Positions 23,224 to 34,784 of a stretch of DNA of 64,000 nt are shown here, one piece after another. The first letter of the stretch is position 1. Every line of letters begins with the position of its first letter. The stretch spans positions 64,503,420 through 64,567,419 of the forward strand of contig NC_087247.1 of assembly GCF_037042905.1 (NCBI RefSeq), read 5' to 3'. The notes beneath the pieces were generated by a model. That model saw nothing but the letters and a program-made list of their open reading frames with translations, was not told where the DNA came from and did no database searches. The DNA comes from Lytechinus pictus. Lineage: Eukaryota > Echinodermata > Echinoidea > Temnopleuroida > Toxopneustidae. Made by a program: the position numbers and the translations under genes.

Positions 23224-23398
23224 GTAAGTGCTTAATTTCTGTTTTAACTATTTATTCGGATAATTATTTAGACCATACTTCACGCTACTACCGTGGGTAT
23301 GGTGAATTACACGGTAAGCCCCTGGGCTCCGGCCCGCTGAGCGGGCCGGAGCTCCCTGGGTTAGTGTTGGTGTTGTGACAACACCGTACTTGAATCAG

Positions 23399-24479
23399 GC
23401 TGGTGTTAAGATTGACCTCGGAAAATATGGTGTATTTCCGGCAGTTTGTGTTGAAGGCTGGTGTTGATTGTCATCTGCTGAACCCAACACTGCACTGTGG
23501 CTGCATGGTGTTGATGATCTACAAGCAATTTCCCCATTCAGCAACACCGACGTACCCCAGGGATTGGGAGAATCGTGATTTAAAGTTCAGTGTTGGTGTT
23601 GATGAACTGTAGCTTAATTACGAACAGGGGGCGAACACGACGGACCATCTCCGTAAAATTATCTTTTACATTTAAGATGAGAGCAAATCATTAGAGTTTT
23701 AATACATTTCAATGAAAAATAATATTACGCTTGGTGTTGGAGCTCAGTTCAGCAGCCCTTTCACGCTCTCAACACCGTACACCGTACTTGAAATCACCCA
23801 AATGACTTGCTACCTGGCATTCCTGCCTTATTTATTATACGCTGCCTTGAATTGACTTGGTCGGTCCTGCCTGGCCTAGCCTGGACCGAGTGTTTTCCAA
23901 CTGCAGTCAAACCTGTAGTTGCTATGTGAGGCATGCTACACTTGACGCTGAAATATCATTTAATAGTTATGGCACGAGCGAGACTAGGCCATGGCCATGC
24001 ATATTGAGATATCAGTTGACTTCTATCTTAATCAAAAAGAGGCACTCTTTAGTTACAGTAGGCAGTAGCTACGTTACTCTGAGTGAGGCCAAGTTACGCG
24101 ACCTCCTTTTTTTATTTTGTAAATACTGAGAGACTGCAATTACACATGTGAGTTTTTGTGATGATTACTGACGTTGCAATTGGCATTGCATACCGAGTCA
24201 TTAAACAATTGTAGACAGAAACAGAGATTGCAACTCGCAAGAAAATGTAATACATCTTGATTTTTATTACATATGCATATGTTTTTTTGGTATTAGTCTT
24301 GTTTGAGAAAAAGAGGATGTCAAAAAAGTTTGAATGCTACAAAGGCCTCAATAAATATCACACGTAATTATCTTGATTTCTCTTAATTATGTGAAGAGAC
24401 TTGTAACAGAAAGAATGAAAAGAAATGAATAGCTGTAATAATAGTTGTAATGTTTTTTGATAGAATCATGAACAGATTA
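23399..24479. other. Right spacer of the fold-back core
   Basis: It holds scattered GTGTTGGTGTTG motifs and a further inverse of the CAAGTACGGTGTTG block at about 23770-23800. Nothing reads as protein with confidence. Confidence 0.4.
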
Positions 24480-25745
24480 CAGATGATGATGGCACAGTGT
24501 TGAAAACTGTTTGATGGAGATGGCGCATCGTTGGATTTGTTTAGAATTAGACCAACAAAGAATCAACGTTACAACAACATTTAACCGATATTAGACAAAC
24601 ATTGAATCAACGTTTACGCCAACGTTGGACTAACATTGGACTAAAGTTGAATCAACTTTCCATCAACATTGGACCAACATTATACCAACGTTGGATCAAC
24701 GTCACCCAACGTTGGACCAACATTGGACCAACGCTGCCATACCTGCCTCATCTGGACAATGATTATGCACTCATGAATATTCATTACATCAGTAAATGAC
24801 CAAAATTTTAGGTAATATTGCTATAATAATTAGAGTATTTATGTTTATTCAATATTTCCACCATGAAAAGTTTCAGAAAAGTATGTGGCTCCATTACCAT
24901 ATCATATATAATCAAAACATATTATTCTAAGTGAAATATTCAAGGTTAAGTGTGGAAAATGATATTAACTGTATTCTGCCAAGTATAGCAAAGTTGCTCT
25001 ATATATAGGAGTCAATGACAGGATACAGTGGATAGGTGTAGGATGATAGGAATAGGATATAGGATTAGGATGTAGGATTTTAGGATAGGATAAGACATAT
25101 GATGATAAAGATTTGAGTGTAGAGTTGTAATGGTGGACTTCACCTTGAAACCAATTAATGTTTTGTTAATTACTGCCATACGTTGGAATAACGTTGGAGT
25201 AATGTTGGAGCAACGTTGTGACAACGTTGTAACAATGTTGGAGCAATGTTGCCAGACAACGTTGGAGCATTGTTGCTGGACAGCGTTGAACCAACGTTGT
25301 AAACATAGTTGGACTGACGATGTATGCAAGTGCACGTCCATCGCTGCTTCAACGTTGCCCATCAACGTTGCAGCAACGCTGTTATTGATGACTCAGCCGA
25401 CATTATACCAACGTTGGAGCATTGATGGTGGACAACGTTGAACTGACGTTGGAAATGTTGTTGGTCTGACGATGTATGGACGTGCACTTCTATCGATGAT
25501 ACAACGTTGCTTACCAACGTTGTAGCAATGTTGTATTTGACTATTTAGCCAACATTGGATCAACGTTGCCAGACAACGTTGAAACATTGTTGCTGGACAA
25601 CGTTGAACTAACGTTGGAAATGTTGTTGGTCTGACGATGTATGCGCGTGCACTTCTATCGATGATGCAACGTTGGCCTGCCAACGTTGAGGCAACGTTGG
25701 GAAAAAATTTCCCAACGTTGATCCAACGTTGGTCCAACGCTGTAT
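24480..25745. repeat. Right minisatellite arm (CCAACGTTGG units)
   Basis: Units of ACCAACATTGGACCAACG give way to longer units containing GACGATGTATGCGCGTGCAC and CTATCGATGATACAACGTTG. The shared core CCAACGTTGG is itself palindromic, so both arms can pair with themselves and with each other. An AT-rich gap without units lies at about 24780-25130. Confidence 0.85.
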
Positions 25746-26040
25746 TGTTACCTGGGTAGGATTTTCCACACGGGGGGGGGGGGGCAAAACCGTCGGCCAA
25801 AAAAATTGACAAGCAAAAAAAAAAAAAAGGAGCTTCAATCACAAATGAAGGATTTCGTAGCAGAAAAAAAAATGACAAGCAAAAAAAAAAAAAAAAAAAA
25901 AAAAAACTTCGTCAGGGAGGGCAATAAAGGTCTTCAAGCTCGTCAGGGGGGGGGGGGGGCAAAAATATCTTTCAAGCTCGTCAGGGGGGGGCAGACTGCC
26001 CCCTCTGCCCCCCCCCCGTAGGTACGCTAGTGCCTACAAC

Positions 26041-26200
26041 ATTTTAAAGTTTCGCTTAATTTCACAAACCAGTTATATATATTCACATCCTTGTCGGTAT
26101 GCAAATGAGGAGACTGATGACATCACTCACTCACTACTTCATTTTGTATTTTAGTATATGAAATATTCCATTTTTCTCCGTTGTCGTGTGAATTTGCTCC
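26041..26200 (+). repeat. Fold-back MITE family A fragment
   Basis: TTTTAAAGTTTCGCTTAATTTCAC, then GGTATGCAAATGAGGAGACTG and CACTCACTACTTCATTTTG, as in the inner part of a family A arm. Confidence 0.75.
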
Positions 26201-26224
26201 CTGGATCGGCCTATGTATATTGAC

Positions 26225-26345
26225 TTGAAAAACACTAACATTTTAAGGACTTATGTACGTGTGATCGATCGAGAGGATACACACCTCACTAATCAAATAT
26301 TGCGAGCGCGTAGCGCCAGCTGAATTTGATATTAACCCCTTTTCT
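26225..26345 (+). repeat. Array unit fragment
   Basis: ATTGCGAGCGCGTAGCGCCAGC with CACTAATCAA upstream; one decayed unit of the GCGAGCGCGAAGC array. Confidence 0.65.
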
Positions 26346-26489
26346 GACCCTGAACAGGATACCTATTCGCCAAACAAACTTCAAACTCGAGCACATTGAT
26401 TTTTGTCTATTATCGTAAAAACGGGATATTTTAAATCAGCCGCATTAATGTAACCTTTTTGGGCAGGAAATAAATTTCACTATAAACAG

Positions 26490-27570
26490 GCAATACGAGC
26501 TATGTTGCGCCCCCGGTCGAACATGAATTTGCATGGAGCCCCCTAAGTTCGAGGTCAATTTGGCGCCCTCGGTTGAACATGAATTTGGCGCCATGTGAAA
26601 TATCACTTTGCCCTCCCCCTTCTGAAACATGTATTTGTCGCCCTATGGTCAAACATCAAATTAGCGCTCCCCTAGTTTGAACATCAATTCGGCGCTCCCC
26701 TAGTTCAAACATCAATTTGGCACCCCTCCCAGTTCAAACATCAATTTGGCGCCCCCATCTAGTTCGAAAATTAATTCGCCCCCTCCTCCTTGTTCAAACA
26801 TCAATTCGGAGCCCCATAGTTCGAACGTAATTTTTGGCGCCGCCTAGTTCTAACATCAATTTGGCGCCCCCCTCGTTCGAACATCAATTTGGCGCCCCAA
26901 GTTTGAACATTCAATCGGCGCCCCCCGATGTCGAACATAAATTTTGCGCCCCTACGTCGAACATCAATTCGGCGCAACCCCCCCTACGTCGAACATCTAT
27001 TTGGCCTCCCTAGTTCTAACATCAATTTGGCGCCCCCCTCGTTCGAACATCAATTTGGCGCCCCAAGTTTGAATAGCAATTCGGCGCCCCCTAGTTCGAA
27101 CATCAATTTGGCGCCCCTAGTTCGAACATTCCATCGCCGCCCCCCGATGTCGAACATAAATTTTGCGCCCCTACGTCGAACATCAATTCGGCGCAACCCC
27201 CCCCCCCCCTACGTCGAACATCTATTTGGCCTCCCTAGGTCGAACATCAATTTGGTGCCCCCAGTTGGAACATCAATTCGGCGCCCCCTAGTTCAAACAC
27301 CAATGTGGTGCCCCTAGTTCGAACATCAATTCGGCGCCCCCCCCCCCTAGTTCGAGTATCAATTCGGCGCCCCTACATGTAGGTCGATCATCAATTCGCC
27401 CCTCCCCCGTTCGAACATCAATTCGACCCCCAGTTCGAACATCATTTTGGCATCCCTTCGAACTCAATTTGGCTTCCCTAGTTCCAATATCATTTCGCCC
27501 CCCTAGCTCGAGTATCAATTTGGCGCCCCCTAGTTCGAACATCGATTCGGCGCCCCCCTAGTTTGAGTAT
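26490..27570 (+). repeat. GAACATCAATTTGGCGCCCC minisatellite
   Basis: About 35-40 units of 25-30 bp made of TTCGAACATCAATTTGGCG and C-rich linkers; some blocks (about 26930-27030 and 27150-27240) are higher-order repeats. Open frames inside reflect unit structure, not genes. Confidence 0.92.
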
Positions 27571-27573
27571 CGG

Positions 27574-28140
27574 ATGGTCTAATACCACATGGTCTATTAT
27601 CAGTTCGTCTAACTTCACATAGTCTAAACTCATTTCGTCTACAACCAATTCGTTTAATATCCAATTCGTCTAATTCCCACTTGGTCTAATATCCAATTCG
27701 TCTAATTTCCATTTGGGCTAATAACCAGTTTGGCTAATTTCCACTTGGTCTAATATCCAATTCGTCTAATTTCCACTTGGTCTAATATCCAATTGGTCTA
27801 ATGAGCAGTTGGGCTAAAATCATTTAGTCTAATTTTCAGTTGGTCTAACACCACTTGGTCTAATTTCCACTTTGGCTAGTTTCCACTTGGTCTAATTATC
27901 ACTTTGTCTAATTGCCACATGGTCTAATGACCGTTTGGTCTAATTTCCACTTGGTCTAATTTCCATTTAGTCTAATTTCCACTTGGTCTAATATCCAATT
28001 GGTCTAATGACCACTTGGTCTAATAGCCAAATGGTCTAATGACCAATTGTTCTAATGACCAGTTGGGCTAATTGTCACTTGGTCTAATTTCCATTTGGTC
28101 TAATTCACACTTGGTCTAATGTCCATTTATTCTAATATAG
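27574..28140 (+). repeat. TTGGTCTAATTTCCAC minisatellite, left arm
   Basis: About 30 units of 17-20 bp. Confidence 0.92.
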
Positions 28141-28943
28141 CATCATTATTATTCATTTTATCTAGAATTAGCAAATATGGTACGTAATGGATAAATACCA
28201 TGCATCAGTTAATACATATCGCCAGGATCCGGAGGGGTAGAGCTGGTGGGCGCAAAACCTCACCGTGAAGGACTATCGATGACAAGATAGTCGCTCATCA
28301 AATTAATTATTCTAATAAAATAATTCTCATAATTAGGCCTGTATATCGATTATAAGATGATAAAAATTATATCATACTCATAATCATTACATCACCGCAT
28401 GCACATTTACAGAACAATAAGTTGGGGACCTTGTAGCTTACAATGGTCGAATGGCGGGGTTTCATCAGAATAAAATTATTATGAAGAAAGGAACGAATAT
28501 ATAATGTAATTGATTGTGTGGATACGTATCTGGTAAACATGTTTATGCCTCTTTTAAATCATTGTTATGCACCATTACGGACGATACTTCAACTTGATGG
28601 CCTAGTTATGCAGTTTGGGGGATTTCAAAACTTACAAAGCCATTAGATCATGCAATTTTGTTATGAATATTTGTTTAGTTATTTCAATAGTAAGTTTGGA
28701 GGCAAATAACAGACCAGTTAGATATAGTTTGATAACACTATACAGGTCTATTGGGTTAGCTGCGACAACATCACTGCGACCATCTTGGTAGCAGCCACAT
28801 CATTCTGACGTGTAATAACATAGTATACATGTAGTCTACGCTTGCAGACCTTTATCAGTTATCACCACAGTAGTCATTCATCTTATATATCTTCTCATTC
28901 TGTTTTTGTTCTACTTCTTCGCCTCTTCCTTAAAATGGATTGG

Positions 28944-29379
28944 CAAGGTTCCCACCCCATCAGGGAAATCAAGGAAATCAGGGATTTTTTAAAACGTTTT
29001 TCCAGTCAGGGATTGCCTCAAATCCGGGGAAAATGCCTCAAATGAGGGCAAAATCAGGGAATTTTGATCGGCCCAAAAGTCGAAAGCATGATAGTCAGTG
29101 AGACTATGTTATATTTTGTTGTATATTAAAACAACATTCATTGAATGACATGTTATGGTGTTTTTTTTTAGTGTAGCCTCTTCTACTACAATACAAGTAT
29201 AAGCCTACTGGTACATTAATTATACATGCATAACTAAAATAATGATAATACATGTAATTCACTGCAACAACTTAGAAAACATGAGAAACTGGGAATGGGT
29301 TTAAATAATTATCAAGGAATTTTTAAACTTCATCAGAGATATCAGGGATTTTTGTTTTCTTGAAAAGTTGGGAACCATG
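28944..29379. mobile_element. MITE CAAGGTTCCCA, 5-bp TSD ATTGG
   Basis: The ends CAAGGTTCCCA and TGGGAACCATG are inverted and flanked by ATTGG (28939-28943, 29380-29384). Repeated ATCAGGGAAATCA and AATCAGGGAATTTTGA motifs occur near the left end, with a weaker inverted match near the right. Confidence 0.72.
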
Positions 29380-29764
29380 ATTGGGTTAAGCCAGCGTTAA
29401 CTATCTACAGTAGATCGTATACATTGAGGTGAATAAATAAACATATTTTTTCATCTCTATATTAGCATTATTTTACAGAAAAATAGCAAATTTTGTTGTT
29501 TTCAGCAAAACCTTCAAAAATCCCCTGAAACAGACAAAAAAATCCCCAAAGTTTGTTTAATCCCCAAATAATTTTTTTCCTCCCCACAGGCTTTCGAAAA
29601 TCCCCATATTTTCAAAATTCAGTTGGGGACGAAATATACGTCACTCTAACTGTACTCCAATATCGAGGGGCGCGCGTGTGAAGATTCAAAGCCGGCGCGC
29701 GGAAAGTAACTTTAAAAATTTCACCAGAAAATTGAAAAGAAGTCACCATGCAGACTTTACAAAT

Positions 29765-30150
29765 TAGACCAAATGGCATGTAGACGAAATGAATGTTAGA
29801 CTATCTGGAAATTAGACCAAGTGGAAATTAGCCGAAGTGGAAATTAGACCAAGTGGAAATTAGCCGAAATGGAAATTAGACCAACTGCACATTAGACCAA
29901 CTGCACATTAGACCAAATGAATAATAGACCAAGTGAGGATTAGACCAACTGGTATTAGACCAACTAGTATTAGACCAACCGACTATTAGACGAACTGGTA
30001 TTAGACCAAATGCAATTAGACCAAGTGACAATAAAATACATTAGACGAAATGGCAATTAGACCAAATGAAAATTAGACCAAGTGACGATTAGCCCAACTG
30101 GGCATTAGACCAAGTGGCTATTAGACCAAGTGGTTATTAGACCAATTGAA
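29765..30150 (-). repeat. Inverted TTGGTCTAAT minisatellite, right arm
   Basis: About 22 units of GAAATTAGACCAAGTG, the inverse of the left arm. Confidence 0.92.
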
Positions 30151-30192
30151 AAAAGATAATAATATTGGAGGGGTATTTGCCATATGGACATA

Positions 30193-31021
30193 CAGTGGCG
30201 TAACTACGGGGGACATGGGGGGCACATCCCCCCATCGGCTGACCAAAACAAAAAAAACGGGGAAAGGGGGAAAAGGAGAAAAGAGGGAGAAAGGAAGAGA
30301 AACATAGTGAAAGAAGAAAATATTATTCATTATAATATTATATTATATTATAATTATGTTATGTTACATTACATAAGAAACATTTTTATCATAACTTTAT
30401 GATTTGCCCAGGGCCTACGTCTTCATTGTTCCTGGTGCTCGCACTGTCTGTTCAACGAGATATATAATCCTGTTGTACTAAAACATCCCGTTTTCAAGTC
30501 AATACAAACCAAATATATTTCCTAGCACTTGAGTTATCATTGTTTTATGTAGTGACATATATGCTTCTTTTTCACGTCTCAAAAAGTGATTGCCCCATAT
30601 GTTAAGGTCTTCGTATATATGAAACATTTCCTGTCCGTGATTACGTTCGCATTAGTGGATTGGTGAGAAGGGGGTGAGATATGTCTGCTCTTCATGAATT
30701 CCCAAAATTAGTCCTTAAAATGTCCCTTCTTCTGATCTGAATATCATTTGGTTAATGAAATACGTTTGGTCCTAATTAATTCCAACAAAGAAACCTTAGA
30801 ATGCCCCACTTCAGGTCTGAATTATCTAAATTTTCAGCTCGTGCTTCGCGCTCGCATTGTTTAGCGAGACAGGTACTTATCATAATTACACAAATTTGAT
30901 TATAATGTCCCTTTTTAGGTGTGAATATAAAAAAATTTCAGCTCGCGCTTCGTTCTCGCATTATTTGATCAGTGAGATACATATCCGTTTAATGACATTG
31001 TCCTTAATGACATACCCTTTT
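30193..31021 (-). mobile_element. Array-carrying hAT-like element, truncated copy
   Basis: It opens with CAGTGGCGTAACTACGG and a G-run, followed by an AG-rich tract, ATAATATTATATTATA, and TCATTGTTCCTGGTGCTCGC. This is the inverse of the right half of 17127-18770. Array cores GCTCGTGCTTCGCGCTCGC follow. The other end is lost against the fragment at 31022. Confidence 0.8.
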
Positions 31022-31160
31022 TTCATTAATTTAATGTTTTTTGACACGAACCCTTATTACGTTACGTAATAACGTGCCCTATCTTAAAAAAATACATCCT
31101 TTTTACGTGTTTTTTGGTCGCGCATGGTATCCACTCGTCAATGGAAGTGGCCCCGGGATT
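31022..31160 (-). mobile_element. Terminal fragment of the 8-bp-TSD element seen complete at 58603-59163
   Basis: The inverse reads CCCGGGGCCACTTCCATTGACGAGTGGATACC and continues through GCGCGACCAAAAAACACG. It corresponds to the left end of the complete copy. Confidence 0.75.
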
Positions 31161-32293
31161 TGGGATTTGCACACGTCAATCATGTCACCTCTTTTACGTC
31201 TGTGACTGAGTGATGGCAATTTTAGGACGCGAAGACGTTCAGAGTATGATAGGTGCTTAATACCCTGATGCCCTGTGTTAGAAAATAGTTCAAATCAACA
31301 TGCTTTGGATTAAAGCAAAATGAAAAAGCAGGCGATATTATGACATGAAATTTGTTATTTGATCCGTACACTTCCGCACGCACCTATAACCGCTATAACC
31401 CCTTAAAGAGATTATTGCTCTCTATGCGGATATGAGCCATGTACAGTATCTCAGGAATATTAGGAGGAAAATATAAAAATGGGATTATAAATGATAAACA
31501 ATCAATTACAATATTAATTGTCTCTATCTTAAAAATATGCACACATTTTCCCAAATAAAACACATGGAACTAAGACTGCCAATGGTAAACGAGAAGTGCA
31601 CATCATCTTCTGCGCATGCAGTTTGTGCAATACCAATGTCAATCACGAACTGCTTCTTTCATAATTATCATGACCTAATAAGCCAGTTCACGGTTAGGTC
31701 ATGATCAACTTTTCTCAAATGACCTTTGTGATTTTTCATTAGGATAAGCACTATCATTTTCAAATGTAGATGTTGCGTAAGCTTTACCGGTAGAGTATTC
31801 AAATTCTAAGAACAAAAGGCATTGTATAGACCAGGTGACTAGAATAGTACATCAGGGATAAAGTTTGGAAATCTGTTTTATTGTCTGCCTTTGGCACATT
31901 TGACTATTGTTTAGGCTACTGTCAAATACCAGTGATTATGAAGGCTCTATTTATTACTCTTCAGCTTGGATGTGATAAATATTTTGAAAGGAATACATGA
32001 ATAATCATCAAATCACAAATGCCTATGTCAGTGAATTTGAAAGCCACCTTCATGGTTGTCTCCAATGACCTTTTTCTGCTCGTGCGCAGTTTACAACCGT
32101 CGGATGAATAACAAGAGAGTGTTATTCAAAGCACAATGACGGTCACGTTAGTGAATTCATGACGGGATTCATGAACTATTCGATGAGTGTCCATCTCTAA
32201 TAGGTCCGTGTGAAAACTAAAAAAACTATTAAAAATGGATCGACACCTGATTTATTGTATTAGATACTCATTGCTGCAACTTATTTAGTCGGA
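31161..32293. other. Unassigned interval
   Basis: AT-rich unique DNA. CTGCGCATGCAG at about 31610 is NRF-1-like. I see no coding exon and no repeat. Confidence 0.35.
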
Positions 32294-32301
32294 GTCACAT
32301 C

Positions 32302-33287
32302 CAGGGGCGTAGACAACGGGGGGGGGGGGGGATGAGGGGGATGCATCCCCCCCACCTCACAAGGTGGGGGGGGGTGGCATGTACAATCATCCCCCCAGGT
32401 TTTGGGGAATGATATTTGGTTACTTAATAAGTCATAATGATGATAATGATAGTAATAATACTAATGATAACAATTATAATATTAATAATAATAATAATTA
32501 TGATGATGATAATAATAATCCTCATCATTATTGTAATTGTGTTTATTGTTATTAGCCGTTATGGTTCCGATTTCTTCACAAACTTACAAAGCAGTATTGT
32601 TACTCCATGGATCATAGTGATACTGTTTATGTTTTTTGTATCTGTATGTTAATGAGCCGCCAGCCAATATCCATCTATGGATACTATGCCTGTTTCTTTG
32701 AGGTAAAAAAAAAGCATAGTATGTACGTATTCATTATGCTTTATAATGAACAGACATATTGTTATTTGTTTGTTGTTTATGTGTTCTATTCACAAATGGC
32801 CACAGAGGCTGTTTTCATTCATAACCACATACCCATATCAAGACAACAAAGACTATACCTGCGTGTACACAGTTGACATTGGTTTTTTTTCTGAAGAGGT
32901 GTAACAGCAAAATTCACAGAGATAAATAAATACGTAGTGTGGTTCAATATGCAATACTATGTGTCAGTCCATTCTGTATTCGTATGCCACGGTGTGTAGA
33001 TCTTGTCGATGTATGTCTGTCCATTCAAGGCGTAGTATGTGTGTGGTGCGCGCACCCGTGTGTGTGTGTGTGTGAGTATGTGTGTGTGTGCGTGCGCGCT
33101 TGTGTGTGTTATTTTACCTCATTAAGTATGCATCAGATTGCACGATTTCAAGTTCAAAATTGCAAAAGCTCCCTACTGTCCCCCCTCCCACACCCTCCCT
33201 CGCTCGGTCGCTTCGCTCCCTCGCGCCCTCACTAGCGTTGACAGCCCAGTCATCCCCCCCAGGTGTACGAACCTGTCTACGCCACTG
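32302..33287. mobile_element. Non-autonomous hAT element, 986 bp, TSD GTCACATC
   Basis: The left end CAGGGGCGTAGACAACGG and right end, inverse CAGTGGCGTAGACAGG, are flanked by GTCACATC at 32294-32301 and 33288-33295. Subterminal G- and C-runs are present, with (TGTG)n and (AAT)n tracts inside. Small ORFs here are spurious. Confidence 0.92.
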
Positions 33288-33341
33288 GTCACATCATAAA
33301 AACATGTATGAAAATTGGAAATAAATATAACGTCACGTATG

Positions 33342-34093
33342 GTATTGGCGTACATGGGGGGGGGGGGGGGCGGGGCATTAAGGTCTGTGCCATTAAACGG
33401 ATGTATCTCACTGATCAAATCATGCTAGCGCAAAGCGAGAGATGAAAATTTGGATGCTCAGACCTAAAAAGGAACATTATAAGCAAATTTCTGTAATCAT
33501 GATATGTACCTAAAAACAAACAATGCAAGTGCGAAGGGCGAGCTGACATTTTTTGTATAGATTGACCCCCAAACAGGGACATTTTAAGGACATTTTTTTC
33601 AATCCATTAAGAGTGTACCCTATAGTCGAGTGTCAAGCGCTTATAAATATAGATTTTGTTAGAATTACATCTAAACACATAAAATACTTTTTGTAGTTGT
33701 AGTAATCATGATTAACATGTCAATACTGCGAGCGCGAATCAGGAAATTCTGCCCTGAAGAGGGGCATTACAAGGCTTGTTGCAAGAATTCACGAAGCCCA
33801 TACGTATTTCACTACCAAAATAATGATGCGAACGCGAAGCGCGAGCTGATTTTTTTGATATTCTGATCAGAAAATGGGAAAAATTAAGGACTGATTTTAG
33901 GAATTCATGAAGAGCAGACATATCTCACTAATTCACTAATGCAAACATAAGAACGGACTGGAAATGTATTACATTCAGACCTTAAAAGGGGGCAATCACT
34001 TCAAGTAGTCATGAAAAAGAAGCATATGCCGCTAAACAATACAAAAAAATCGAAGTGCGAGGAAATATATTGGTGCATATTGACTTGAAAACA
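33342..34093 (+). repeat. Array (+) of an interrupted hAT-like element
   Basis: TATTGGCGTACATGG and a G-run (decayed CAGTGGCGTAC end) open into units with GCAAGTGCGAAGGGCGAGC, GCGAACGCGAAGCGCGAGC and AGGAATTCATGAAGAGCAGAC. At 34094 another element interrupts it; the sequence resumes at 38079. Confidence 0.75.
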
Positions 34094-34289
34094 CAGTGGC
34101 GTAACTACGGGGGGCATGGGGCACGTGCCCCCCCCCAAAAAAAAAAGACGGGGGGGGGAGGAGAAAAAGAGGCATAAAAAAGGAGAGGCCTAGTAGAGGA
34201 AGAAGAAACTAGTGTATATATTCTATTATATTAAGTTATATATACTATATTATTTTTTATATCCCTCTAATGAATATTCATGAGTATTC

Positions 34290-34680
34290 TAGATAAACGA
34301 TTGGTCAATTCGTGATCATGTGACAAAGTATAATTTCAATAGGAAAACACATCGCTGCGATTAGCTCCGTATAGTTTTCTTCTAGCTCCGTATATTTTTC
34401 GATATACTTTCATGGGCAGAACTGCGCATGCTCATGCTCGATATTTTCTCTCAACTTTGAATTGCGCATGCTCCCTGACCTAACCCAGATATCGATCATC
34501 CGCAAAAAGTAAATAAAGTAAAATACAAGCTCTCGCCCAAATTACCGTACCGACAATCTGAAAAACAGTGTGGAATTGGGTCTAAATTACAATGCAGAAA
34601 ATCTTATTCCGACGGCCATTCATGTACAGGATCCTTTAAATGGAATAAACATACCTAACAAGGTGAGTCAAGATCCAATA
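34290..34680 (+). promoter_or_regulatory. Promoter-like block with an exon-like segment
   Basis: CGATTGGTCAA (CCAAT box), two NRF-1-like TGCGCATGC sites (about 34422 and 34457), then an open frame from about 34530 encoding VELGLNYNAENLIPTAIH and ending PNK at AAG|GTGAGT, a consensus donor. There is no in-frame ATG and I do not recognise the peptide. It may be a captured 5' gene fragment. Confidence 0.4.
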
Positions 34681-34784
34681 CTTATTTTTAGAGCATACAT
34701 TTTAACTGCGCGTATTAATTTTGAGTGCCACTGCAGCAACGGCCAACGCAGCGCAGCGGACCTCTCATTAAGTGCAGTCGGGTA

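Larger units (their letters stand above)
22610..23398. repeat. Large palindrome (arms of about 280 bp at 22722-23363, imperfect outer extension)
   Basis: The left arm from TAACCCAGGGAGCTCCGG and the right arm ending GGAGCTCCCTGGGTTA are near-identical inverses. Differences are few: CAC/CAA near the start of the small ORF, GCGC/GAGC in the terminal hairpin, and the region bordering the centre. Outside, TTCAAGTACAGTGTTG at left mirrors CGGTGTTG...GTACTTGAA at right. Each arm carries the same short exon-like ORF, pointing outward. Confidence 0.9.
20232..25758. mobile_element. 5.5-kb fold-back element with minisatellite arms
   Basis: The ends are TACCCAGGTAACAA and its inverse TTGTTACCTGGGTA. 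The boundaries are fixed by the uninterrupted duplicate at 18915 (GTACCTA|GGATT). The left arm (20240-21560) and right arm (24480-25745) are CAACGTTG-rich minisatellites. The core holds spacer DNA and a 642-bp palindrome. The plan resembles fold-back elements such as Drosophila FB and the sea-urchin TU elements described in the 1980s (from memory). No transposase is seen, so it would be mobilised in trans. Confidence 0.82.
20218..26032 (+). mobile_element. MITE CAGTGACGTACCTA, second copy, 8-bp TSD CCTACAAC, split by a 5.5-kb element
   Basis: CAGTGACGTACCTA at left and the inverse of CACTAGCGTACCTACGG at right, with CCTACAAC at 20210-20217 and 26033-26040. Without the insertion at 20232-25758 it would be about 290 bp. 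G-runs and AAGCTCGTCAGGGG repeats fill its right half. Confidence 0.88.
27574..30150. mobile_element. Second fold-back element with TTGGTCTAAT minisatellite arms
   Basis: The left arm (27574-28140) repeats TTGGTCTAATTTCCAC; the right arm (29765-30150) repeats its inverse, GAAATTAGACCAAG. The 1.6-kb core lacks the repeat. Inverted arms of one minisatellite around a non-repeated core define a fold-back element. Termini and target duplication are not clear, and no transposase is seen. Confidence 0.75.

Noticed and set aside
26928..27542. Proline/arginine-rich open frames on both strands
   Set aside because: They follow the 25-30 bp minisatellite unit exactly and have no start or splice context.
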